Source: Virgibacillus alimentarius (GTDB lineage Bacteria > Bacillota > Bacilli > Bacillales > Amphibacillaceae). Taken from it: a DNA stretch of 64,000 nucleotides. The position numbers and the translations under genes are program-made. Position 1 is the stretch's first letter; each line of letters starts with the position of its first letter. Shown here one piece after another: positions 1-10,178 of the stretch. The notes under the pieces were generated by a model. That model saw only the letters and a list, made by a program, of their open reading frames with translations, searched no databases and was not told the origin of the DNA. The DNA lies in contig NZ_JFBD01000010.1 in the NCBI RefSeq assembly GCF_000709085.1, forward strand, positions 42,701 through 106,700. Direction: 5' to 3'.

Positions 1-1191
1 ATCAAACAAAACAATATCGGCATCACTACCCGGTGCGATCGTTCCTTTTTGAGGAAATAGACCAAATAGCTTTGCGGACTTTGTAGAGATAATGTCTACA
101 AACTTATTCAAGGAAATCCGTCCTTTTTTCACACCTTCGGAAAATAACACACTAAATCTGTCTTCAACAAATGGTCCTCCATTTGGTATCTTGGAAAAAT
201 CACCTTTACCGAGTTCTTTCTGGCCTTTAAAATCAAATGAACAATGATCAGAACCGATCGTCTGCAATTGACCGGTCTTTAAGGCATCCCATAAAATCCC
301 TTGGTTTGACTTATCCCGTAACGGCGGCGACCAAACATACTTGGCTCCTTCAAAGTTTGGTTTTTCAAGATTGGATTGGTCGAGAACAAGATACTGCGGG
401 CAGGTTTCACCGTATACATGGAACCCTTTGCTACGCGCATCTGCAATCTGTTCAACCGCTTCCTTACATGTTACATGCACCACATATAATTGAGAATCCG
501 CAAGGGCGGTAAGTTTCGCAGCTCGACCTGTTGCTTCACCTTCTAGTTCCGCTGGGCGCGTTAAGGCATGGTTAATTGGGTCGGTATTTCCTTCTTTCAG
601 CGCTTTCTCTGTTAAATAGTTAATAACATCCCCATTTTCCGCATGAACCATCACCAGACCACCATGTTCCTTGGCTGTAATTAATGTCTGAAAAAGGGTC
701 TCATCATCAGCCTGCAAAACATTTTTATAAGCCATAAATATTTTAAAGGAGGTAACACCTTCTTCCTCAATCACCCGTGGCATTTCTTTTAATATACGTT
801 CACTTGCTTCAGCAATTTGTAAATGAAATCCATAATCAATAACGGCTTTCCCTTCGGACTTCGCATGCCAATTGTTGAGCGCATTTTTTAGTGAACTTCC
901 CTTTTCACTTAGGCAAAAGTCAATAATTGTCGTTGTACCTCCATGTGCCGCCGCGATGGTACCGCTTTCAAAGTCATCCTTTGTCACTGTTCCACCAAAG
1001 GGCATTTCCATATGTGTGTGAGGATCTATCCCTCCCGGCATAACATAATATCCTGAAGCATCAATAACCTCTGCATATATATCACTTAAATTTTGACCAA
1101 TTGCTCTTACTTTTTCATCCTCAATCAATACATCTGCAGTATAGGTATCCGTTGCTGTTACAATTGTTCCATTTTTAATCATTTTTTTCAT
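1..1191 (-). CDS. hydA: D-hydantoinase / dihydropyrimidinase (3' end outside window)
   Basis: A cyclic-amidohydrolase that opens the dihydropyrimidine ring (dihydrouracil to N-carbamoyl-beta-alanine), step two of reductive pyrimidine breakdown. The frame is open for 397 codons up to the window edge, so 60-80 C-terminal residues are missing. The binuclear metal site is complete and sits at the family's usual positions: His58 and His60 in DPHTH, the lysine to be carboxylated at 150 in TSFKIFMAYK, His183 in VHAENGD, His239 in VVHVT and Asp315 in GSDHC. The start at 1191 is chosen because AAGGAGG lies 8 bases upstream; a second ATG three codons in is less well placed. It follows preA by 59 bases on the same strand, so it is probably the third gene of a preT-preA-hydA operon. 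Substrate (hydantoin versus dihydropyrimidine) is inferred from the neighbours. Confidence 0.93.
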   Translation of the reverse strand, partial: MKKMIKNGTIVTATDTYTADVLIEDEKVRAIGQNLSDIYAEVIDASGYYVMPGGIDPHTHMEMPFGGTVTKDDFESGTIAAAHGGTTTIIDFCLSEKGSSLKNALNNWHAKSEGKAVIDYGFHLQIAEASERILKEMPRVIEEEGVTSFKIFMAYKNVLQADDETLFQTLITAKEHGGLVMVHAENGDVINYLTEKALKEGNTDPINHALTRPAELEGEATGRAAKLTALADSQLYVVHVTCKEAVEQIADARSKGFHVYGETCPQYLVLDQSNLEKPNFEGAKYVWSPPLRDKSNQGILWDALKTGQLQTIGSDHCSFDFKGQKELGKGDFSKIPNGGPFVEDRFSVLFSEGVKKGRISLNKFVDIISTKSAKLFGLFPQKGTIAPGSDADIVLFD

Positions 1192-1250
1192 GAGTGAATC
1201 CTCCTTATTTTTAGTAAAGAGACGAAAGCAATGATTCATTTAATGAGTTA

Positions 1251-2522
1251 TTAATTTTTGCTATTAAGCGTTTGAAGTGCTGACTGGCGTTTATTCCATG
1301 ACAATGGTGGCTCTGTCGGTATAAGTTCCACCATGTCAATTGCCCCATCAACCGGACAAACAATGGAGCAAAGATTGCATCCAACACAGTCATCTTCTCT
1401 AACTTGTAAATAATCATTGCCCTTTTCATCGGTCAGTATATCGATACATTGATGTGAAGTGTCTTCACAAGCAATATGGCACTTATTACAATTAATACAT
1501 ATGTCATTATTAATACGTGCAACGATCTTATGATTTAAATCCAAATTGCTCCAGTCGGTATATTTTTTCACTGAGACACCGATGATCTCATTTAAGGAAG
1601 AGATCCCCTTATCATCTAAATAATTATTCAACCCTTCATTCAGATCATCAATAATACTGAACCCATGATGCATTGCGGCTGTACAAATCTGTACGCCTCC
1701 TGCGCCCATCAATATAAATTCAACAGCATCCTGCCAAGTTGAAACCCCACCAATCCCTGAGATTGGAATATTAATATCTGGTTGACGTGCACATTCCCCG
1801 ACCATATTCAGAGCAATCGGTTTAACCGCTGGACCGCAGTACCCTCCATGTGCTCCCATTCCGTTCACATTTGGGATCGTATTCCATGTATCCAAATCTA
1901 CACCTATTAAACTATTGATCGTATTGATCATACTTATCGCGTCGGCTCCACCCCGCTCCGCTGCTTTTGCCGTTGCAGTAATATCTGTGATATTTGGTGT
2001 CAGTTTAGTTATTACCGGTACTTCAGCAGCTTCTTTCGCGTATAAGGTTGTTTTTTCCACTAAATCTGGATGCTGACCAACTGCTGCTCCCATTCCTCTT
2101 TCCGACATGCCATGCGGACAGCCGAGATTCAACTCAAAACCATCTACCCCTACATTTTGAACACGTTTAACAATTTCATGCCACTTTTCCCGTTTGGGTT
2201 CAACCATTAATGACGCAATGATGGCCCGGTCCGGGAAGCGTTTTTTTGTGTCATAAATTTCTTTTAAATTGTCTTCAATCGGTCGGTCAGATATCAATTC
2301 AATATTGTTAAATCCGGCAACACGCTGACCATTAAAATGATGTGCACCAAAGCGCGAAGTAACGTTCAATACAGGTTCACCAAGCGTTTTCCATACTGCA
2401 CCACCCCATCCAGCTTCAAATGCTCGCTGTACCTGATACCCAGTATTTGTCGGAGGTGCAGATGCAAGCCAGTATGGGTTTGGCGATGTAATCCCAGCAA
2501 AGTTAATACTTATATCGGCCAT
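1251..2522 (-). CDS. preA: NAD-dependent dihydropyrimidine dehydrogenase, subunit PreA
   Basis: FMN-containing subunit that reduces uracil/thymine to the 5,6-dihydro form, acting with PreT. The protein of 423 residues has a dihydroorotate-dehydrogenase-like barrel with the active-site cysteine in LGCPHGMSERGMG (about residue 135). It ends with two [4Fe-4S] ferredoxin motifs, CINCNKCHIAC and CVGCNLCSIVCP, around residues 342 and 379. An upstream in-frame ATG at 2546 has no ribosome site; the chosen ATG (MADIS...) is preceded by GGGGGAG at proper spacing. It lies 37 bases after preT. Family assignment is firm; the physiological direction (degradation) is inferred from the flanking hydantoinase, aminotransferase and semialdehyde dehydrogenase. 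Confidence 0.93.
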   Translation of the reverse strand: MADISINFAGITSPNPYWLASAPPTNTGYQVQRAFEAGWGGAVWKTLGEPVLNVTSRFGAHHFNGQRVAGFNNIELISDRPIEDNLKEIYDTKKRFPDRAIIASLMVEPKREKWHEIVKRVQNVGVDGFELNLGCPHGMSERGMGAAVGQHPDLVEKTTLYAKEAAEVPVITKLTPNITDITATAKAAERGGADAISMINTINSLIGVDLDTWNTIPNVNGMGAHGGYCGPAVKPIALNMVGECARQPDINIPISGIGGVSTWQDAVEFILMGAGGVQICTAAMHHGFSIIDDLNEGLNNYLDDKGISSLNEIIGVSVKKYTDWSNLDLNHKIVARINNDICINCNKCHIACEDTSHQCIDILTDEKGNDYLQVREDDCVGCNLCSIVCPVDGAIDMVELIPTEPPLSWNKRQSALQTLNSKN

Positions 2523-2559
2523 TTTATTCTCCCCCTTTTCATACATCTACTTTCTCATT

Positions 2560-3933
2560 TCAGGCACTCTCTGTACAAGAATCCTTTAATTGCTGATGGA
2601 TGGCATATGCCGTCTCTTTTCCTTGTTGTGCGGCAGAAACTACCATTGCCTCACCAATTCCCTTTCCAAAAATAACGTCACCTGCAGCATAAACTTTCGG
2701 ATTTGATGTAACGTATGTTTCAGGATCTACCTTTACCACACCACCGTTATGTTCTAAATCAAATGCTTCAATGATGTGCATATGTCTCGTCTGACCAATC
2801 GCCTTAACGAGAATATGAACATCAATTAAAAACTCGGAACCTTTTACTTCAACTGGACGCGGGCGTTCACCATTCCCCATCTCTTTTAGCTCCATTCGTA
2901 CACACTCTATCTGTTTCAAATGGCCCCCATGATCACTAATAAGACGTTTAGGTGCAGTCAGCCATCTAAATTCCACACCATCTTGTTTTGCAAATTCATA
3001 TTCAAATTCATAGGCGGTCATTTCTGTTTCAGTACGGCGATAAAGAATCTGAACGTTATCCGCTCCTAGTCTTACTGATGTTGTAGCACCATCTATCGCT
3101 GTATTCCCTGCCCCAATTACAACCACATGTTTGCCGGCAAACTCTTTTGGATAATTTTTATTCTTTGTCTTTTCCACAAGCTCAATTGCATCGTAGATCC
3201 CACCTAAATCTTCTCCTTCTATGCCAAGCATCGGTACTGTCGACATACCTGCAGCAAGAATAACCGTATTGTAATTATCGATGAGTTCATCAGCTATCAT
3301 ATCTTTTCCAATTTCTGTATTTGTACGGATTTCAACCCCTAATTGCTCCACCTGTTCCACTTCCCATAATGAGATATCTTTTGGTAGCCGAAAAGGAACA
3401 ATACCGTGTGTGTCCAACCCTCCCGCCTCTTCTTTCCTCTCAAAAATTGTCACCTGATAACCTAGTCTTGCAAGTTCACGAGCCGCGGATAAACCTGCTG
3501 GACCACTACCAACAATTGCAACACTTTTACCATTTTTTTCACCTGCGTTAAATAATACCTGCTCATTTTTAATGGACCAGTCAGTGGCAAAACGTTGCAA
3601 ATCACCGATCATGATAGGTTTTGTAGAGTTATTTAACACACAGGCTCCCTCACATAATTCCTCTGTCGGACAAACCCGAGCACAACTTGCACCTATCGGA
3701 TTAGCTTCCATAATATTCTTTGCGGAACCTTTTAAATTTCCCGATGCAATCTTCTTAATAAAGCCGGGAATATCAATTCCGGTCGGACAGGCTTTAATAC
3801 AAGGCGCATCATAACAATAAAGACATCGGTTCGCTTCATCTAATGCTTCTTGCGCATTATAACTAGGCTTGGACTCATCAAAATTCTTTGCTAGGTCTTC
3901 AGCTGACAGCAAATTTTGCAGTAAATTTCCCAT
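2560..3933 (-). CDS. preT: NAD-dependent dihydropyrimidine dehydrogenase, subunit PreT
   Basis: NAD(P)H-oxidising, FAD-containing partner of PreA, of the glutamate-synthase small-subunit type (457 residues). The N-terminus carries eight cysteines that bind two iron-sulphur clusters (Cys37, 40, 45, 49 and Cys84, 88, 94, 98). The FAD Rossmann motif GSGPAGLSAARELA is near residue 142 and the nucleotide motif GAGNTAIDGAT near 274. The ATG is preceded by AAGGAGG. This is the first gene of the preT-preA-hydA unit. A TATAAT about 110 bases upstream with two TAGAC-type boxes marks its promoter. Confidence 0.94.
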   Translation of the reverse strand: MGNLLQNLLSAEDLAKNFDESKPSYNAQEALDEANRCLYCYDAPCIKACPTGIDIPGFIKKIASGNLKGSAKNIMEANPIGASCARVCPTEELCEGACVLNNSTKPIMIGDLQRFATDWSIKNEQVLFNAGEKNGKSVAIVGSGPAGLSAARELARLGYQVTIFERKEEAGGLDTHGIVPFRLPKDISLWEVEQVEQLGVEIRTNTEIGKDMIADELIDNYNTVILAAGMSTVPMLGIEGEDLGGIYDAIELVEKTKNKNYPKEFAGKHVVVIGAGNTAIDGATTSVRLGADNVQILYRRTETEMTAYEFEYEFAKQDGVEFRWLTAPKRLISDHGGHLKQIECVRMELKEMGNGERPRPVEVKGSEFLIDVHILVKAIGQTRHMHIIEAFDLEHNGGVVKVDPETYVTSNPKVYAAGDVIFGKGIGEAMVVSAAQQGKETAYAIHQQLKDSCTESA

Positions 3934-4048
3934 TGATGGACCTCCTTTTGAGAGTTAAATAGTAAAGAAATCAAGAGCATTAGTTAAAATATTTTATATG
4001 CTATATTAAAATATTTTCACTAATGCTTCACTAAAGCCTACTCCTTTT

Positions 4049-4120
4049 ATTATAATTTTTAGAATTAATTATATGCTAGACAAAGTGTAAAAATGCTTTA
4101 AAGACGATTAGACACTTTGT
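4049..4120 (-). promoter_or_regulatory. Promoter of preT with two regulator boxes
   Basis: On the minus strand TATAAT is at 4054-4049. Twenty-two bases upstream lies a box reading TTTTTACACTTTGTCTA (TAGAC at 4077-4081 on the plus strand). A second copy lies further upstream, so that ACAAAGTGT (4080-4088) and ACACTTTGT (4112-4120) form an inverted repeat. There is no good -35 hexamer at 17 bases, which fits an activator-dependent promoter. The same box-to-TATAAT spacing occurs before mmsA and before the symporter genes. Binding by the PucR-type protein at 12588 is inferred. Confidence 0.6.
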
Positions 4121-4154
4121 ATTTATACGATTAGTGCTGATATAAAAACACTCA

Positions 4155-5621
4155 TTACTCATTTTTAAAAGATAGAATGGCTTTTTCAAAGCGTTCTACC
4201 ACTTCTTGATCCCTTGGTGATGTTGTTAAACTTACTATAATAAAAAAAGCAAAGTTAATTAAAAGCCCCCACATTGCTGGATCTAACCCGAGTGGACTTG
4301 ATAATCCCGGAATAAAGGTAAACAAAATAATGAACAAAATACTTACAGTTAAGCCAGTGATAGCGCCATATGCATTTGATCTTTTCCAAAATAGTGCACC
4401 GATTGTGGGGACAATAAGTTGTGCTGTACCACCGAATGCAATCAAGCCAATAGTAACTAAGAGACCTGGAGCAAACAAAGTAAGAAAATAAGCTAATATA
4501 GAAAATATAAGTAGAAAATATCTTCCCATCTGTATTAATTTACTCTGAGATGCTAATGGGTTAGCATACCTTTGATAAAAATCTTTTGTCATTACAGCTG
4601 ATACTGCGTGAATTTGACTGTTAGCCGTTGACATTGCTGCCGAAGCTCCACCAGCTAGTATTAGCGCGCCGATAATAAATGGTGCATACTCCATAACCAT
4701 TAAAGGAAGTATTTGATCCGCATTCACTACACCTGGCATTTTCAATACTCCAGTCCAGCTAACAAGCACAGAGCCAATATAAGTAATCGCTACAAAGGAA
4801 ATTAAAAATGGCATTAAGTTAAATAATTTACCATTTTTTACAGCGTACATACGTAACCAAAGTTGAGGGCCCATTAGAGCTCCAATCGCAGTAATAAAAC
4901 ATAAAGAAATCCATGCACTGTATCCGGAGGACCCCTCAGGTCCTGGGAGAGTAAGATGTTCCGGATTCGACTCCAACATTTGTTTAAACAGAGCTATTGG
5001 TCCTCCAACTGTCTTGGAAATATAAAAGCCAACAAAAAGCAATCCGAAAAACAATAGTGCCCCGTATATAATATCTGTCCATGCTACTGCCCGCATTCCA
5101 CCAATCCAAACATAAATTATGATAACTGTATAAAACAGAAGAGCGGCTAACCAGAAAGGAATAATTCCGCCAGAAGCCACCTCTATTAAATATGCACCAC
5201 CTGTTAGTTGAATTTGTAGATAGGGTATAGTGAATATAATAACTATCAAACCAACAATAATACGTACTTTTTCATTATTATAGAAATCCCCTAATAAGTC
5301 AGAAGGCGTTACATAGTTAAACTTTTTTCCTAAATACCAAATTCTTTTTCCTACAAAAAAATACAAAAAACCAAATAATATATTCCACGCAAAAGCAGTC
5401 AAGTAGACTGGCCCCTCGATATAAAATGAGGCATTAGATCCAAGAAAAGCGAATGCGCTCCACCATGTGGCTGATACAGTAAAAAAAGCAGCTACAGATC
5501 CCATATCTCTCCCCTAAATAAAATAATCATCACTGGAACCTTTTGACTTTGCCGATGCAATAAATCCTATTATTAAAGGGAGGATCATAAAAAGAGCAAT
5601 AATAATAACTCCAATAGTCAT
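4155..5621 (-). pseudogene. Sodium:solute symporter (YhjB-like) with in-frame amber stop
   Basis: Solute:sodium symporter of the PanF/YhjB type. Reading from ATG 5621 (ribosome site GGTGAG) gives the first transmembrane segment, 35 residues ending SSDDYFI. A TAG at 5516-5514 follows, and then in the same frame GRDMGSVAAFFTVSATWWSAF and the rest of the permease (449 residues from ATG 5504). The family normally continues straight through this point, so the stop looks like a single-base nonsense change (for example CAG to TAG). Re-initiation is conceivable because GGGGAGAG precedes ATG 5504, but the product would lack its first helix. It follows the DUF3311 gene by 26 bases, the usual pairing. 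Its substrate is unknown; pyrimidine or an intermediate is inferred from context. Confidence 0.8.
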
Positions 5622-5647
5622 AAATACTCACCCTTAAAAATTTACTT

Positions 5648-5851
5648 TTATTTTCCCCAGTTCAATTTATACGCAATAAAAAAGATAGTGGTACAAAAAG
5701 CCCACCAAAACAACACCCAGGCAACTAAGAAGGGAAGGCCAAAAATCATTGGTTCTATGGAATTAGCAAGTAAGATAAGAGGACTCTCTAACATAACTAA
5801 ACCAATAACGGGCGCCACAATAAAAAAAATCCGTAATCCATTTCTTTTCAA
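5648..5851 (-). CDS. DUF3311-like small membrane protein (YhjC type)
   Basis: Two predicted membrane helices in 67 residues, rich in Phe and Trp (FLVAWVLFWWAFCTTIFF). Proteins of this kind are regularly encoded just before sodium:solute symporters and are thought to be accessory subunits. A TTG start at 5851 is preferred because AAAGGAAGA precedes it; the ATG further upstream (5902) would add 17 residues without a ribosome site or hydrophobic match. It lies between the M20 peptidase gene and the interrupted symporter. Confidence 0.72.
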   Translation of the reverse strand: MKRNGLRIFFIVAPVIGLVMLESPLILLANSIEPMIFGLPFLVAWVLFWWAFCTTIFFIAYKLNWGK

Positions 5852-5977
5852 ATTAATCTTCCTTTCTGTGTTAAATATAAAACACGGGAGATCTACTGAC
5901 ACAAAAAGATATCAAACAATTAATGAAAACACATGGAGTTAAACACAGACTATCAGTCTTATTTGGTCCTAATTTAT

Positions 5978-7120
5978 TTAATATTCAAGTGCTAACATTT
6001 TAAATATCTCAACGCATTTCTCAATTTCTTCTATATATACCCACTCGTCAATTGTATGGGCTTGTTCAAGATTTCCTGGGCCAAAACAAATTGCATTTTT
6101 ATTATTTAATTTCCATGAAACCACAGCTGCATCAGTGTATGCTACATATCCACCTTGAACAGGTTCGGTATTTAGAATCCTTTTATATCCCTTTGATAGC
6201 AATTTAACCACCTCAGCATAGTCAGGTACTTCAACTGGCGGGCGCTGTAGACCAAGATTATTAATCTCCACTTTAGCTCCTGGTATTCTTGCTAGACCAC
6301 GATTAACTGACTTTTCTATAATTTTATTTGCAGTTTTATCATCCAAAGGCGGAACAATTCTAAAGTCTATTTCAGCTCTTGCTTGGTCAGGAACTACATT
6401 CGTTTTGGTCCCACCTGCTATCTTTCCAATGGATAACAAAGATTTCCCTAAATATTTGTTATCAAAAGGAAGACCATTCACAACTGATTTGATTTCACAT
6501 AAAATTTCAGCCAATGCATGGTTCGCATCAACTCCTCTTTCTGCATGACCGCCATGTGATGACTTTCCGTATGTTTTTATTTCATACCACATAACACCAC
6601 GGTGAGCACGAACAATTTCCAAATTTGTTGGTTCCGGTGCAATAGTCATCGTTGAAGAATCTATATAATTGGATTGTAAAAATTTCATTACACCTTTCAT
6701 TCCAGGTCCCTCTTCGTCAACAGATACCACAACAATAAAATCCCCGGGTAACGATGGTTCTTTGCTTGCTTCTTTTAAGGCATAAAGAGCCGATGCAAGA
6801 CCAGACTTCATATCAGCGGATCCACGTCCAAATAGTTTATCACCTACTATTTCGCCGCCAAATGGATCTTGTGTCCATTCCTCACCGGCCGGTACAGTAT
6901 CACAGTGAGCAATTAATACAATAGGAGCACGTTTTCCCTTTCCGGGAATTCGAGCAATAACATTGTTTCGATTCAGCTCAACTTCCTGTAATTGATAGGG
7001 AATATCTTCTTTTTCAAGCCATTCACAAATAAATTCAGTTACTCTTTTTTCGGTATTAATAGGATTTCCGGAGTTTATTTTAACTAACTTTGAGGTAAGT
7101 TCAACAGCCGAATGTAGCAT
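5978..7120 (-). CDS. M20 family amidohydrolase (ArgE/DapE type), candidate N-carbamoyl-beta-alanine hydrolase
   Basis: Zinc-dependent amidohydrolase of 380 residues. Metal and catalytic residues are visible: His72 and Asp74 in AHCDTVP, Asp103 in GSADMKSG, Glu136-Glu137 in VDEEGPG, Glu163 in APEPT and a C-terminal His in LEQAHTIDEW. The central dimerisation domain begins around residue 175. The sequence looks like acetylornithine deacetylase/succinyl-diaminopimelate desuccinylase relatives and not like the usual 410-residue carbamoylases. Within this cluster the one enzyme otherwise missing is beta-ureidopropionase, also an M20 member, so that role is a reasonable inference. GGAGG precedes the ATG. 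Downstream genes are the small membrane protein and the symporter. Confidence 0.8.
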   Translation of the reverse strand: MLHSAVELTSKLVKINSGNPINTEKRVTEFICEWLEKEDIPYQLQEVELNRNNVIARIPGKGKRAPIVLIAHCDTVPAGEEWTQDPFGGEIVGDKLFGRGSADMKSGLASALYALKEASKEPSLPGDFIVVVSVDEEGPGMKGVMKFLQSNYIDSSTMTIAPEPTNLEIVRAHRGVMWYEIKTYGKSSHGGHAERGVDANHALAEILCEIKSVVNGLPFDNKYLGKSLLSIGKIAGGTKTNVVPDQARAEIDFRIVPPLDDKTANKIIEKSVNRGLARIPGAKVEINNLGLQRPPVEVPDYAEVVKLLSKGYKRILNTEPVQGGYVAYTDAAVVSWKLNNKNAICFGPGNLEQAHTIDEWVYIEEIEKCVEIFKMLALEY

Positions 7121-7199
7121 TAAAAGTCCTCCGTTTCTTTCTTGTTATCTATCGTTATAACCTAATTTTGTACGACGAACCATTTTATACGAGAAAATC

Positions 7200-7241
7200 A
7201 GTCATTGGAATCCTGATTTTGGAACCAGGATTCCAATGACT
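7200..7241 (-). terminator. Terminator of the mmsA-aminotransferase unit
   Basis: A perfect 16-bp inverted repeat (7200-7215 and 7226-7241) with a 10-base loop lies directly after the aminotransferase stop. The T-tract is weak (TGATTTTC), so readthrough into the M20 gene is possible. Confidence 0.7.
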
Positions 7242-7243
7242 AT

Positions 7244-8590
7244 TTAAAGTTGTGCAAAAGCCTTCTTCACCGTATTCACTATAAACTTTAAATCGTCATC
7301 TGTTATACTAAGCGGTGGACTAAGTTGTAATATATTATTAAATCCGGCAACCGTATCGCCATTCTTTCCAATAATCAATCCTTGTTTCTTACAAAAACCA
7401 ATGATTTTATCAACCTTTTCTACGGCAGCTGGTTCTTTTGTATCCTTATCTTCAACCAATTCAATCCCCATCATTAAACCTTTACCACGAACATCGCCAA
7501 CATTCGGATGATCTTTTAGATCAGTCATCTCCTCCAAAAGTTTTGCTCCTAGTTTAGCAGAGCGCTCCACAAGATTCTCTTTTTCAAAAATTTCAATATT
7601 TCGAAGCGCAACCGCACAGGCTGATGGATTTCCCCCATATGTGTTAACATGACGGAAATGATTATATTCACCTTCTTCTTTAAATGCTTCGAAAATCTCT
7701 TTTTTTACAGCGGTTGCTGATAATGGCAGGTATGCACTTGTAATTCCTTTAGCCATTGTGACAATATCCGGTTTTACACCATAATGCTGAAATCCAAATC
7801 GTTTACCAGTCCGACCAAAACCGCAAATTACTTCATCAACGATTAATAAGGCACCATGCTTTTCACAAATTTCCTTGACACGTGGCAAATAGCTTTCATG
7901 TGGTATCAAAACACCGCCACCTGTAATAATAGGTTCCATAATGACTGCTGCAATTGTTTCATCAATTTCCCATGTCATGACTCGATCAATTTCATCCGCA
8001 CATGCTAGACTTTGTTCTTCCAATGTACCTTTATACGGACTTCTGTACATATCTGGTGGTGTAACGTGAAGAAATCCTTGTGCCAAGGGCTCATATCGGT
8101 ACTTTCTTTGTGCTTGACCTGTCGCAGCAAGAGATCCCATCGTATTTCCATGATACGCTCGATATCTGGCAATAAACTTATGCCGACCACCCTCTCCTTT
8201 TTGCTGATGGTACTGACGAGCCATTTTAAACGCTGTTTCATTTGCCTCCGATCCACTATTGGAAAAAAAGATCACATAGTCGTCGTTAAGCCATTCATTT
8301 AGCTTTTCGCCAAGCTCGATTGCCGGAATATGACTTTGGGTCATAGGAAAATAAGGAAGTGCTTTCATTTGATCGTATGCTGCTTCGGCCAGTTCCTCCC
8401 TTCCGTATCCAACATTTACACACCATAAACCAGACATTCCATCCAGATATTTTTTTCCATTCATATCTGTTATCCACGCACCATCCGCTTCAGTAACTAC
8501 CATGGAGGATGCACCAGCATTGTAGCGGCGCATCGCATGCCAGATATACTTAGCATCTTTACTTAATAAATCATTTGATTTTGTCTCCAT
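7244..8590 (-). CDS. Class III omega-amino acid:pyruvate aminotransferase
   Basis: PLP-dependent aminotransferase of 448 residues. Ser-Gly-Ser-Glu-Ala-Asn (about 112-117) binds the cofactor phosphate. Asp252 in IVDEVICGFGRTG contacts the pyridine nitrogen, and Lys281 in MAKGITSAYLPLSA forms the Schiff base. It most resembles beta-alanine/omega-amino acid transaminases. The neighbouring CoA-acylating semialdehyde dehydrogenase supports beta-alanine to malonate semialdehyde (or beta-aminoisobutyrate to methylmalonate semialdehyde from thymine). It starts 23 bases after mmsA, so the two genes are co-transcribed. Confidence 0.87.
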   Translation of the reverse strand: METKSNDLLSKDAKYIWHAMRRYNAGASSMVVTEADGAWITDMNGKKYLDGMSGLWCVNVGYGREELAEAAYDQMKALPYFPMTQSHIPAIELGEKLNEWLNDDYVIFFSNSGSEANETAFKMARQYHQQKGEGGRHKFIARYRAYHGNTMGSLAATGQAQRKYRYEPLAQGFLHVTPPDMYRSPYKGTLEEQSLACADEIDRVMTWEIDETIAAVIMEPIITGGGVLIPHESYLPRVKEICEKHGALLIVDEVICGFGRTGKRFGFQHYGVKPDIVTMAKGITSAYLPLSATAVKKEIFEAFKEEGEYNHFRHVNTYGGNPSACAVALRNIEIFEKENLVERSAKLGAKLLEEMTDLKDHPNVGDVRGKGLMMGIELVEDKDTKEPAAVEKVDKIIGFCKKQGLIIGKNGDTVAGFNNILQLSPPLSITDDDLKFIVNTVKKAFAQL

Positions 8591-8613
8591 GTTATTTCCT
8601 CCCTCTCCTGTTT

Positions 8614-10074
8614 CTACAGGCGTGATGTAATCATTTTCTTTTTCGTATAAAATTCCACCCCATCTTTTCCATTCGTGTGCAAATCACCATAAAAGGAGTC
8701 CTTCGCTCCAGAAAAAGGGAAAAATGCCATTGGTGCAGGTACGCCTAAATTTACTCCCAACATGCCAGCATCAATTGTTTCCCGGAAAGTTCGAATATTG
8801 CCTGCATCTCTTGTGAATAAACACGATCCATTTGCAAATTTTGATTCGTTTGTAGTTTCAATCGCTTCTTCTAATGAATCAGCACGGACAATAGATAATA
8901 CCGGAGCAAAAATTTCTTCTTTCCAAATGGTCATATCCGTTCCGACTCCATCAAATATCGTCGGCCCTACAAAATATCCATTACTATTATTTGCTTTATC
9001 TTTTCTTCCGTCCCGTACTAGTTTCGCCCCTTCGCTTATACCCGTTTCTATATAATTGACCGTTTTATCCTTATGGTTATCGCGAATAACAGGTCCTAAA
9101 AACACACCATCATCAAGGCCATTACCGATTTTAATTTCATCTGCTGCTTTTACTAATTTTTCTACCAGTTGATCACCGATCTCACCAACCGCCACAACAA
9201 CAGAACAAGCCATGCAGCGTTCACCGGCTGAACCATACGCAGCACTAATGATCTGTTCTACTGCCTTCTCTACATCGGCATCAGGCATAACAATCGAATG
9301 ATTTTTTGCTCCTGATAACGCCTGCACACGCTTACCATGAGCAGCTGCTGTTTCATATACATGTTTTGCTACCGGTTGTGAACCAACAAACGAGATTGCT
9401 TTAACATCCTTATGTTCTAACAAACCGTTAACTACGTCATGTGCACCATGAACAATGTTAAGCACACCACTTGGCAGACCAGCTTCTATCAATAATTCTG
9501 CTAGGCGATTTGCTAAAATTGGCGTTCGTTCGGAAGGCTTCATTACAAAGGTATTACCACACACAATTGCAAGTGGGAACATCCAGCAAGGTACCATCAT
9601 TGGAAAATTAAATGGCGTAATTCCCCCTACTACACCAACTGGATAACGGAACATTTCGGAGTCAATATCACTCGCAATGGTTGATAGTGAGTCGCCCATC
9701 ATTAAACTCGGTGCTCCTGTTGCAAATTCAACACACTCAATCCCGCGTAATACTTCACCATAAGCCTCCTTATAGGCCTTTCCATTTTCTTGAGTGACAA
9801 GTTTTGCCAGTTCCTCATGATTTTCAACTAAAAGCTGTTGGTATTTGAATAGAATTCTTGCTCTTTTTGGAACAGGTGTTTTACTCCAGGTTTTGAAAGC
9901 TTCTTTCGCAGCACCTACCGCATTATCTAAATCTTCTAAAGTTGAAATAGGTACTTGCGCGAGTATTTTTTCTGTTGCTGGGTTTGGTACATCTTGATAT
10001 TGTTGCGTATTTGAATCCATCCATTTCCCACCTACAAAGTTTTTAAGTTTTTGTGTTTTTATTGATACATTCAT
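8614..10074 (-). CDS. mmsA: CoA-acylating (methyl)malonate-semialdehyde dehydrogenase
   Basis: Oxidises malonate or methylmalonate semialdehyde to acetyl-CoA or propionyl-CoA, the last step of reductive pyrimidine breakdown. The protein has 486 residues, the normal size. The catalytic Cys287 is in [11 protein letters not shown], the same position as in Bacillus IolA. The NAD-binding region has [10 protein letters not shown] and MKPSERTP, and the C-terminal oligomerisation arm contains [24 protein letters not shown] precedes the ATG. A TATAAT and a TAGAC box lie just upstream. A second, frameshifted paralogue is at 34126. Confidence 0.92.
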   Translation of the reverse strand: MNVSIKTQKLKNFVGGKWMDSNTQQYQDVPNPATEKILAQVPISTLEDLDNAVGAAKEAFKTWSKTPVPKRARILFKYQQLLVENHEELAKLVTQENGKAYKEAYGEVLRGIECVEFATGAPSLMMGDSLSTIASDIDSEMFRYPVGVVGGITPFNFPMMVPCWMFPLAIVCGNTFVMKPSERTPILANRLAELLIEAGLPSGVLNIVHGAHDVVNGLLEHKDVKAISFVGSQPVAKHVYETAAAHGKRVQALSGAKNHSIVMPDADVEKAVEQIISAAYGSAGERCMACSVVVAVGEIGDQLVEKLVKAADEIKIGNGLDDGVFLGPVIRDNHKDKTVNYIETGISEGAKLVRDGRKDKANNSNGYFVGPTIFDGVGTDMTIWKEEIFAPVLSIVRADSLEEAIETTNESKFANGSCLFTRDAGNIRTFRETIDAGMLGVNLGVPAPMAFFPFSGAKDSFYGDLHTNGKDGVEFYTKKKMITSRL

Positions 10075-10108
10075 ATTTTATTCCTCCTATTATTGTTCAA
10101 CTATTCTG

Positions 10109-10155
10109 ATTATAATTTTTATAAATGATCGATTCATTAGACAAAAGGTTAATTG
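10109..10155 (-). promoter_or_regulatory. Promoter of mmsA with regulator box
   Basis: Minus-strand TATAAT at 10114-10109. Twenty-three bases upstream is a box reading TTAACCTTTTGTCTAATG (TAGAC at 10138-10142 on the plus strand). It matches the boxes before preT and before the symporter unit. Confidence 0.6.
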
Positions 10156-10178
10156 ATTTTATTTTTTATTGAACATCT

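Noticed and set aside
2337..3814. Plus-strand frames opposite preA and preT
   Set aside because: Antisense shadows of the Cys/Gly-rich coding frames, without ribosome sites.
7121..7199. A TAGAC-type regulator box before the M20 gene
   Set aside because: A TATAAC is present, but no matching box occurs, so the M20-symporter unit is not shown to share the regulon signal.
8005..8302. Long alternative frames on both strands inside the aminotransferase gene
   Set aside because: They lie within a well-supported coding frame and are codon shadows.
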